A stretch of DNA of 64,000 nt, from contig JAMNXP010000002.1 in the NCBI GenBank assembly GCA_023653095.1, forward strand, positions 16,910 through 80,909. The letters are read 5' to 3'. Shown in pieces: positions 50,571 to 56,864 of this stretch; the stretch's first letter is position 1, and each line of letters begins with the position of its first letter. The stretch comes from Bacteroidia bacterium (GTDB lineage: Bacteria; Bacteroidota; Bacteroidia; NS11-12g; UBA955). The notes beneath the pieces were generated by a model. The model did not search any database and had not been told where the DNA came from. It worked only from the letters and a program-made list of their open reading frames with translations. A program made the position numbers and the translations under genes.

Positions 50571-51484
50571 TGCCAGGCGGTGAGTATTCCTCCGAGGGTT
50601 AGGTACATGAGAATGGTCCATAGTCCGCTGGCAATTTCAACGCCTTTGGCGGTTTTGGAACTTTTAAATTTAAAGTGCAGCGCCGCCGCTATGAGCGTCA
50701 AGGCAAAATAAATAACCAATGCGGTTAATACACTGCTTGTAAGTTTTGCGTAATCTGCTGCGAGGATGGCCAGTATCAATGTCCCCAGAAGAACAAACAT
50801 CCAAAGCCAAAGGGCTTTGCGGAGACCCAACATGGCTGAGTAAGTTTGAACGCCGGGTTTTTCATCATGGGGAGCGCGGATTTTTCGTCCTAATTCCAAC
50901 ACAATGCCGTTCATAAATGATACCCCAAAGAAGTATAACAGTCCGAAGGGAGCTGGATTATTTGATAGTTTCCAATCATATCCTGATGCATAAACATCAA
51001 TCAAAGGAATGATCAACATGTGGGAGGTGACGTACCAAAATTGGTGGTTTTTGAGCCAATCTTTGATGAAGAATTCTTTGCCCATGAGAAGTAAATAACC
51101 AATGGCAAGGGCATAGAGGGGCAGCATTTTAGGGAAGGTCAACGCGCTGACAATAAGTTGAGCGGCAAAGACAAACCAAGCAATGTTTCGTAGTTCTTTT
51201 AGAGAAATGAGTCCTCGAGGAACGGGCAATTCTGAGCGATAGAGGGCATCGTCTTCGGCGTCTTTGTGTTCATCAAAAACACGAAGCAAAAAGAAGAGGG
51301 TTACCGTGTTGAAAATGCAGACTAAGAACTTTTCCCAGCCAATGAATTCGGGGAGTTGTTGCGACAATCTAGAATAGCCTATGGCGCTGAAACTGAAGGC
51401 AGAAATGAGGATTCCGTGGGAATGCAGAGGGAATCTTTCATTGAGGTATTGCCAGAATCTTTGGTAGAGTGGGGTTTGGGACAT
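50558..51484 (-). CDS. UbiA-superfamily membrane prenyltransferase-like protein
   Basis: 308 residues from the ATG at 51484 with eight or nine predicted helices. Two Asp-rich motifs in the UbiA positions are visible: FDEHKDAEDDALYRSELPVPRG near 75 (for NDxxDxxxD) and ELGRKIRAPHDEKPGVQTYSAMLG near 205 (for the second DxxxD plus YSxxxG). The motifs are divergent, with an acidic DExxDAEDD in place of ND, so the prenyl donor and acceptor cannot be inferred; family members attach polyprenyl chains to aromatic, sugar or glycerol-phosphate acceptors. First gene of the four-gene operon, overlapping the next by 13 bp. Confidence 0.75.
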   Translation of the reverse strand: MSQTPLYQRFWQYLNERFPLHSHGILISAFSFSAIGYSRLSQQLPEFIGWEKFLVCIFNTVTLFFLLRVFDEHKDAEDDALYRSELPVPRGLISLKELRNIAWFVFAAQLIVSALTFPKMLPLYALAIGYLLLMGKEFFIKDWLKNHQFWYVTSHMLIIPLIDVYASGYDWKLSNNPAPFGLLYFFGVSFMNGIVLELGRKIRAPHDEKPGVQTYSAMLGLRKALWLWMFVLLGTLILAILAADYAKLTSSVLTALVIYFALTLIAAALHFKFKSSKTAKGVEIASGLWTILMYLTLGGILTAWQWIS

Positions 51485-51642
51485 GGGGATGGGTTCTGAA
51501 AGGTTCGAATGTACGCGGATTTTCAGGAGCTTCAAAAAGGAAAAATGCAAAAAGAGAAGTCTCAATTTACGGATTTTCCTTAATTCAAGTTATGATAGTG
51601 TTAACAAAATAAATACAGTTTGGTCTATTATGGTACGGATAT

Positions 51643-51650
51643 TATTTTCG
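51643..51650 (+). promoter_or_regulatory. -7-like box TATTTTCG before small secreted protein gene
   Basis: One mismatch to TAnnTTTG, five bases before the ATG at 51656. Confidence 0.35.
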
Positions 51651-51655
51651 AAAGC

Positions 51656-52084
51656 ATGAAACTTTTAACATTTATTGTTGCTTTGATTGGAATTAATTCT
51701 GGTGCTTATTCACAAGCATCAGCTTCAAAAAAGAAAATTAATCCTGCTCAAATAATGGGTGATTGGCAACTGGCAGACTACCAATATGGACCGCAGGCAA
51801 AGAAAAAGAAACCATTAACAACTTGTGATACTACCTTGAAATGGTCATTTTCTCAAGATGCACAAACTAAAAAATACATGCTTAAATGTGTTTCAATTGA
51901 GGGCTGTGAGGATTTTGGATTTGAGAGTGACTGGGTTTTAAGTGGGTCTAATTTGATGATCAAAAGAACAAAAATATTGGGTTTTGGAGGTATATCTGCA
52001 AGTGGTACTTTTATAATTAAAGAATTGACAGCCAATAGAATGGTATTGGAATTCCAAAAGAATAGGTATATTTTCAAAAAGTAA
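51656..52084 (+). CDS. Small secreted lipocalin-like protein
   Basis: 142 residues; signal peptide MKLLTFIVALIGINSGAYSQ followed by a Lys-rich linker and then beta strands beginning IMGDWQLADYQYGP, resembling the first strand of lipocalin-like (DUF4488/DUF5004-type) proteins of Bacteroidota. It ends NRMVLEFQKNRYIFKK. Two Cys (near 58 and 83-88) may form a disulfide. It lies between the divergent prenyltransferase operon and the HMG-CoA reductase gene. Binding of a hydrophobic ligand is possible but speculative. The start is the ATG at 51656 because it begins the signal peptide. Confidence 0.6.
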   Translation: MKLLTFIVALIGINSGAYSQASASKKKINPAQIMGDWQLADYQYGPQAKKKKPLTTCDTTLKWSFSQDAQTKKYMLKCVSIEGCEDFGFESDWVLSGSNLMIKRTKILGFGGISASGTFIIKELTANRMVLEFQKNRYIFKK

Positions 52085-52140
52085 AAGTTGCAAAAAATCG
52101 TAATGGAAATTTGATTATTTGCATTTTTCCGTAATTATTT

Positions 52141-52174
52141 AAAGGAGGTTGAGGATATCTTTGCCTCCTTTTTT
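52141..52174 (+). promoter_or_regulatory. Terminator-like hairpin with a nested -7 box before the HMG-CoA reductase gene
   Basis: AAAGGAGG and CCTCCTTT form an 8-bp stem followed by T residues, ending one base before the ATG at 52176. Inside the loop is TATCTTTG (52156-52163), an exact TAnnTTTG box. The hairpin could end transcription from the gene upstream while the box starts transcription of the reductase with a leader of about seven bases. The AAAGGAGG arm is 27 bases from the ATG and thus not a normal ribosome binding site. Confidence 0.5.
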
Positions 52175-52175
52175 A

Positions 52176-54455
52176 ATGACAGAAATTCAAGTAAATGTAC
52201 CATTTGTTCCTGGTCGAGGATTTAATACATCTTCGGCGGTTCTTATGCGCTTGGATTATCTTAGAAAAAGAGAGATTTCTCTTCCGTCTCTAGAAACACA
52301 TCAATTGCCCTTAGACGAAGTAAGGAATAATATAGAATCATTCATAGGAAGCGTAGAGATTCCTGTGGGCTTGGTTGGGCCACTGTTATACCATGGTGAA
52401 GATGGTCAGGATGAATGGGTTCATGCCCCCGCAGCCACATTAGAAGGGGCTTTGGTTTACAGCATGAACAGAGGTGCAAAGTTGATCTCAAAAAGCGGTG
52501 GTTTTGCTTCTCATTTTCATCATCAGAAAATGCTGCGGGCACCTATGTTTATCTTGGAAAACCCAGATCTAGCTCAGAAGTTATCTGAATTTATTTCATC
52601 GAATTTTGATGCCATAAAAGATGTTGCCGAGGCTTACTCCAACCACGGAAAGCTCGTTGAAATTCAGTGTGAACCCATTGAAAATTATTTAAGTGCTTAT
52701 TTTTATTTTGTCACCGGTGATGCTGCAGGACAGAATTTAACCACTACTTGTACATGGCATGCGCTGCAATTTATTGCTGAAAATTTTGACGGGGAAATTT
52801 TAGATTACGTCATAGAGGGCAACGGCGCCTCCGATAAAAAAATATCCCCCAGAAACATAGAAAAGGGAAGAGGCTGTAAAGTGTCAGCTGAAGTTGTAGT
52901 TGATGATGCGGTGATAGAAGAAGTTTTGAGAACTACTTCTGATCAAATCATGAGGTATTGTGAGCCTTCTAAACGTATTGCAGTGCAACACGGAATGGTT
53001 GGATATAGCATCAATGCGGCTAATGCCATTGCCGCTATTTTCGCTGCTACGGGACAAGACCTCGCGTGCATTCATGAGTCGGCGACGGCATTTTTAGACA
53101 TCGAAAGGCTTGAAAATGGGCTTAAATTCTCTTTGCTTTTGCCTAATTTGGTCATTGGTACTGTGGGTGGCGGCACTCATTTGGCTAAGCAGTCGGATGC
53201 TTTGAATTTGATGGGTTGCAAGGGCTCAGGTAAGGTCAAACGCTTCGCTGAACTCATTGCTGGTTTCACTCTAGCCCTTGAAATATCTACGTTTGGAGCC
53301 ATAGTGAGCGGCGAGTTTGCCAAGTCACACGAGAAATTAGGAAGAAATAAGCCCCAAAGTTGGTTGCTAAAATCTGAAGTTAATCTTGATTTCGTAAATT
53401 CAATTTTGTTTGCCAAAGATGCTCCTTCGGTTGAATTTCTTGAATGGCAAAGTCATTTGTATTTTGACAATGGCATCATCACCCAACTTTCTCAAAAAGT
53501 GAGTAAAAAGCTTCAAGGCTATTACTTGTTGAAGGTCAATGAGTCTAGTAACGGATTGGTGCTTTTGAAGTCACGTCCCACCAGCGACGAAGTCATCAAA
53601 GGGCTGCACTTGATTGCGGTTTCGGTTGACGGTCAACTCGCTGATTTATTGTTGCAACATAGGGAGAACTTGGTTTTTCACCAATGCCATCTGAAGGAAT
53701 TGGCCATCAATCGTTTTTTGTTTTCCGGGGGATATGCTTACGCTCCCAAATATTATGGTGATAAAATTGACAGTCAGCGCGAGATTTTTTTGCTCGCACA
53801 AGAATATATTTACCCTCAGAATACCCGTTTGCTGAACTCGGAAGATCAGCCCCATTTATGGCAATCAGTTGACGTGATAAAGTGCATAGACGCCATAAAC
53901 GAGTTTCACATCAAAACGTATGGGTTAGATGGTTTTGAAGATGTTCAGATTCCATTACAACAACCCTGGCTCGCAGGTCCTTTCTACCAGCGTTTACAAG
54001 AGATCTTGGTTCAAACTTGGGATGGCGACCATTTGGAAGTCTTGAAAAGTCTCAACATTGCTTCGTTGGAAGAAGAATTTTCAAACCTGAAAATGCCTAC
54101 CTGTTTTATTCACAACGACTTTAATCCACGGAACATCATGGTTCTCAAAAATGGTAATCCCGTAATTTACGATTGGGAATTAACCGTTAGAGACATACCG
54201 CAGCGCGATATCATGGAGTTGTTGTGTTTTGTTTTAAAAGAAGATGAATCGGCCAAGCCCTACATGCGTTATCACTGTAAACTAATAAACGCAGATTGGG
54301 CAGAATATCAGCGCGCTGCAAAATATGCTCTAAAGAGTTTGATTCTAACTAGATTTGCGTTGTACGAAGTATCGGGAATTGTAACGAAGTATGAGTTCTC
54401 GAAGCGCGTGATGGGGAAGGCACTTCAGTTGACGGCTTCGCCGGAGACTTTTTGA
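52176..54455 (+). CDS. HMG-CoA reductase fused to APH-type kinase domain
   Basis: 759 residues. Residues 15-395 are a class I-type HMG-CoA reductase, which makes mevalonate from HMG-CoA with NADPH; the catalytic set is complete: Glu90 (APAATLEGALV), Lys in SDKK at 219-222, Asp295 (GQDLA) and His385 (KSHEKLGRN), plus GDAAGQN at 181 and GTVGGGT at 328. Residues about 430-759 are a second domain with an aminoglycoside/choline kinase loop HNDFNPRNIM near 646 and the metal site IYDWE near 664. I do not know a characterised enzyme with this fusion. It stands alone, divergent to the prenyltransferase operon, suggesting supply of an isoprenoid or phosphorylated precursor to it (inference). Confidence 0.85.
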   Translation: MTEIQVNVPFVPGRGFNTSSAVLMRLDYLRKREISLPSLETHQLPLDEVRNNIESFIGSVEIPVGLVGPLLYHGEDGQDEWVHAPAATLEGALVYSMNRGAKLISKSGGFASHFHHQKMLRAPMFILENPDLAQKLSEFISSNFDAIKDVAEAYSNHGKLVEIQCEPIENYLSAYFYFVTGDAAGQNLTTTCTWHALQFIAENFDGEILDYVIEGNGASDKKISPRNIEKGRGCKVSAEVVVDDAVIEEVLRTTSDQIMRYCEPSKRIAVQHGMVGYSINAANAIAAIFAATGQDLACIHESATAFLDIERLENGLKFSLLLPNLVIGTVGGGTHLAKQSDALNLMGCKGSGKVKRFAELIAGFTLALEISTFGAIVSGEFAKSHEKLGRNKPQSWLLKSEVNLDFVNSILFAKDAPSVEFLEWQSHLYFDNGIITQLSQKVSKKLQGYYLLKVNESSNGLVLLKSRPTSDEVIKGLHLIAVSVDGQLADLLLQHRENLVFHQCHLKELAINRFLFSGGYAYAPKYYGDKIDSQREIFLLAQEYIYPQNTRLLNSEDQPHLWQSVDVIKCIDAINEFHIKTYGLDGFEDVQIPLQQPWLAGPFYQRLQEILVQTWDGDHLEVLKSLNIASLEEEFSNLKMPTCFIHNDFNPRNIMVLKNGNPVIYDWELTVRDIPQRDIMELLCFVLKEDESAKPYMRYHCKLINADWAEYQRAAKYALKSLILTRFALYEVSGIVTKYEFSKRVMGKALQLTASPETF

Positions 54456-54488
54456 CTTAGGACGGGCGCTTTGCGCTGCTTTGCGGCA

Positions 54489-54593
54489 CAGCTGACGGCT
54501 GACGGCTGATAGCTGACGGCTGACGGCTGATAGCTGACGGCTGACGGCTGATAGCTGACGGCTGATCACCGATCACCGAAAACCGATCACCGT
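54489..54593 (+). repeat. Heptanucleotide repeat array, locus 6
   Basis: GCTGACG units mixed with GCTGATA in a higher-order pattern of three (GCTGACG, GCTGACG, GCTGATA), then GATCACC units ending against the stop codon of the minus-strand M48 gene at 54594-54596. It separates two convergent genes. Confidence 0.9.
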
Positions 54594-55361
54594 TTACGGT
54601 AATTTAGCAATCATCCTTTTATACCGTTCTTGGTATTTGTTGCCGGTTTTTCCGCCTAGTTTTTTGTGAAGTTCGTGGATGTGTTGAACGCGTTTGCCTG
54701 GGTCTGGGTGGGTGCTCAGGAATGCGGGGATTCCCTGTCCGCCGGAGGCGGACATCCGCTCAAAGAATCCGGCTGCACCGGTTGCTTGGTAGGAGGTATT
54801 GTAGAGCCATTGAACAGAATACTCATCAGATTCGAGCTCGTCTTTTCGCCCGTATTTTAGGAATGCAAGTCCAGCAGCAATGTTTGTTAGATCGTGGTAT
54901 TGGGTATCAATAAAAAGGTAGGTAATGAGGGTGACTCCGTATTGACGGGTTAATGCATCAGTGCTGTGTCTCTTTGCAGCGTGCGCAATTTCATGTCCCA
55001 TAACACCGGCAAGCTCATCTTCGGATTGAAGGTACTTTAGAATTCCAGAGTAGAAATAGATGTAGCCACCTGGGGTGCAAAAAGCGTTGAGGGTGGGGTC
55101 GTTGATGATTCTGATGCGCCACGGGAAACGGTTTTCGTGGTCAATTTCGTTATTCTTAAGAATGCTGTCTCTGATAGAATATAAATAGCGGTATATGACG
55201 CCATTTCGGGCGCTATCGAGAATGTTGTTTTGGTTGTCTTTGTCTATTTGGGCAGCTGCTTGTGCACCAAAGTTGAGGTCAGATGAAACGGGAAATACGT
55301 TTATGCTTTTCGAAAATGTGGAACAACCCACGAGTATGAAGGCGGCTAATAATGGACGCAT
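54594..55361 (-). CDS. M48 family zinc metalloprotease lipoprotein
   Basis: 255 residues. MRPLLAAFILVGC is a lipoprotein signal with lipobox LVGC at 10-13. The catalytic HExxH is MGHEIAHAAKRH near 125, with the third ligand Glu in ELESDEYSVQWL near 178. This is the BepA/LoiP-type envelope protease group that acts on misassembled outer-membrane proteins. A perfect 8-bp inverted repeat with a GGA centre (54736-54754) lies within the coding region and encodes SASGG. The gene has its own -7 box and follows the exosortase genes on the same strand after about 20 bp. Confidence 0.9.
   Translation of the reverse strand: MRPLLAAFILVGCSTFSKSINVFPVSSDLNFGAQAAAQIDKDNQNNILDSARNGVIYRYLYSIRDSILKNNEIDHENRFPWRIRIINDPTLNAFCTPGGYIYFYSGILKYLQSEDELAGVMGHEIAHAAKRHSTDALTRQYGVTLITYLFIDTQYHDLTNIAAGLAFLKYGRKDELESDEYSVQWLYNTSYQATGAAGFFERMSASGGQGIPAFLSTHPDPGKRVQHIHELHKKLGGKTGNKYQERYKRMIAKLP
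54736..54754. repeat. GC-rich palindrome TGTCCGCC-GGA-GGCGGACA within the M48 gene
   Basis: 19 bp with perfect 8-bp arms, much richer in GC than its surroundings and in frame with the protease. It has the look of a small dispersed palindromic element. Confidence 0.5.
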
Positions 55362-55365
55362 GGTT

Positions 55366-55373
55366 CAAAATTA
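55366..55373 (-). promoter_or_regulatory. -7 box TAATTTTG of M48 gene
   Basis: Minus-strand exact TAnnTTTG match four bases from the ATG at 55361. Confidence 0.55.
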
Positions 55374-55382
55374 GTGCAAATT

Positions 55383-55694
55383 TTACAGTCTGTAGCTGCC
55401 GTCTGAATTTTGTTTGGCGATGAAGAAAATGATGAGACTGATGGCAAAGACAATTAGATGGAAGAAGAATAAAAGTACGGTGGTTATGGGGAATTTCGCA
55501 ACTGGGTCTTCCTTTCTTCGGGTTCGTTTTGGAGTGGATCTGTAGATTCCCCATGTTAATGCCATCATAAACACTTGTTGAATGGCGAGATATAAGAAAC
55601 TAAACCACAATATGGGAAAGAAAGCAATAAAATTGAGCACATACATTACTTTGAAAAGTGTTAATCTCTGTGGTTTACTGATTTGAATTTTCAT
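55383..55694 (-). CDS. Small membrane protein of the exosortase operon
   Basis: 103 residues with two to three hydrophobic segments (VMYVLNFIAFFPILWFSFLYLAI, VFMMALTWGIY, VLLFFFHLIVFAISLIIFFIA) and a basic hydrophilic loop RSTPKRTRRKEDP. I do not recognise a family. It overlaps the exosortase-associated gene by 20 bp, so it is translated with it and likely belongs to the same membrane complex. Confidence 0.5.
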   Translation of the reverse strand: MKIQISKPQRLTLFKVMYVLNFIAFFPILWFSFLYLAIQQVFMMALTWGIYRSTPKRTRRKEDPVAKFPITTVLLFFFHLIVFAISLIIFFIAKQNSDGSYRL

Positions 55695-56112
55695 GTTGAT
55701 TAGAGGATTTGGATAGTATATGTAGCGTTGACAATGCAGCTAAAAATCCGAGAAAATAATTATTCAATGGCTTTAGCCTGATAGAGTTATAAATGAGATT
55801 ATGGGGTGATACCCATTGTGAATATCCTTTTTTAATTAGAAGAACTATGCAGGCATCGATGAATATTAAACCTATAAAGATCAGAGTTATGATTTTAGCC
55901 TTTTCATGGAACCATTTAGGGAATAATTTATAGGTGATTATCCATTTAAATGCGGCTAATATATATCTAAGAAAAACGCTAAAATGAAAAGTGACGCCTA
56001 AAAAGGTATATGGGGTATTCTTATAGAAATAATAGAAATATCGTTGATCAATGTAATCAATGATAAATGCTAAAATCAACAAAGCAACAATCCATTTTTT
56101 ATCCGAATGCAT
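55675..56112 (-). CDS. Multi-pass membrane protein next to exosortase (exosortase-F-associated-like)
   Basis: 145 residues, four predicted helices, with aromatic-rich loops (DYIDQRYFYYFYKNTPYTFLGVTFHFSVFLRYILAAFKW). The shape, size and position directly after an exosortase agree with the exosortase-F-system-associated membrane proteins of Flavobacteria, but I cannot confirm the family. It overlaps the exosortase gene by 14 bp and the next small membrane gene by 20 bp. Confidence 0.5.
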   Translation of the reverse strand: MHSDKKWIVALLILAFIIDYIDQRYFYYFYKNTPYTFLGVTFHFSVFLRYILAAFKWIITYKLFPKWFHEKAKIITLIFIGLIFIDACIVLLIKKGYSQWVSPHNLIYNSIRLKPLNNYFLGFLAALSTLHILSKSSNQHENSNQ

Positions 56113-56617
56113 GCTGTCTATTGCTGTATTTAATATACCATCGCCATAATATATACATGTCTAAGTACATAAAACTTTGAAAGAGGTATTTGTGGAGAAA
56201 TTGGAAGAATTCTGGCGCTACTAATGCAACCTGAAATAACCCATAAATTCTTAAAATGTTGAATACGAAAATTGAAATAATTCCAATAAAACTAAAGACC
56301 ATTTTATCCATAAAATCTCCTAATGGAAGTGACCATAAAAAAATAATGAAGAACATCAGAAGGTCGCGGCCATTGCATGTGCCACCAATACGAACAACTT
56401 GTTGTTGGTTTTCTACAAGACACCATGGCATATTCATTTTAGGGCTGCCAACTGTTACATGAGTGCCATGTAGTGTGTTTTGGAGTATGGCTGAGGAATA
56501 GGTAATGAAATGGGTGATGGCATCATCCATGCGCATCACCCCGGTTGGAAATAGGTTGCTAATAATCAGCCATATACCCAACATTATTCCAAATCTAAAA
56601 ATGAATTTCTTTAGCAA
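56099..56617 (-). CDS. Exosortase/archaeosortase family protein (XrtF-like)
   Basis: A 172-residue membrane protein whose catalytic triad is visible: Cys81 in RIGGTCNGRDLLMFF, Arg123 in FNILRIYGLF and His142 in FLHKYLFQSF, each next to a hydrophobic helix as in other exosortases. It is predicted to cleave C-terminal PxxGG-type signals. Size is that of the short Bacteroidota forms. The start is TTG 56617, three codons after the CTERM gene stop; an ATG at 56584 would remove part of the first helix. Order: T9SS cargo, tag protein, exosortase, two small membrane proteins. Confidence 0.8.
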   Translation of the reverse strand: MLKKFIFRFGIMLGIWLIISNLFPTGVMRMDDAITHFITYSSAILQNTLHGTHVTVGSPKMNMPWCLVENQQQVVRIGGTCNGRDLLMFFIIFLWSLPLGDFMDKMVFSFIGIISIFVFNILRIYGLFQVALVAPEFFQFLHKYLFQSFMYLDMYILWRWYIKYSNRQHAFG

Positions 56618-56620
56618 TTC

Positions 56621-56854
56621 TTACTTTTTTCGTTGTTCTCTTATTTTTTTTGCACCGTACAAAATGCTGCCCCCTATGAAAAAGGTCAGTCCGCCGTCAA
56701 CAGGGATACCTGCACCGCCGGCTGAGCCATCGGCGTTGTTGCTTCCGCTGCCGCTGTCATCAATACCATTGAGTAGGTTGCCCAATCCTGGGCCCGCCGC
56801 TTTTGCTATGTTAAAACTTAGAACAAGTATAGATAGTGTGATTATTTTTCTCAT
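56621..56854 (-). CDS. Dedicated exosortase substrate with PVDGG C-terminal tag
   Basis: A 77-residue protein: signal peptide ending AKAA, a short Gly/Ser/Asp/Asn-rich mature region, then PVDGG at 51-55, a membrane helix (LTFFIGGSILYGA) and a basic tail KKIREQRKK. This tripartite tag is the PID-CTERM-like sorting signal of Bacteroidota, the expected substrate of the adjacent exosortase. The mature peptide is only about 30 residues, so it may be a small surface protein, or a vestigial tag. It is 10 bp after the T9SS cargo gene. Confidence 0.78.
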   Translation of the reverse strand: MRKIITLSILVLSFNIAKAAGPGLGNLLNGIDDSGSGSNNADGSAGGAGIPVDGGLTFFIGGSILYGAKKIREQRKK

Positions 56855-56864
56855 GTGTAGGTAG

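Noticed and set aside
52149..52175. TTG at 52149 as the start of the reductase-kinase gene
   Set aside because: It directly abuts AAAGGAGG without spacing and would translate the hairpin; the ATG at 52176 gives a normal N terminus.
54345..54569. Minus-strand ORF encoding repeated SRQLSAV peptide
   Set aside because: It is only the translation of heptamer locus 6 and the end of the opposite-strand reductase-kinase gene; no start signal or domain.
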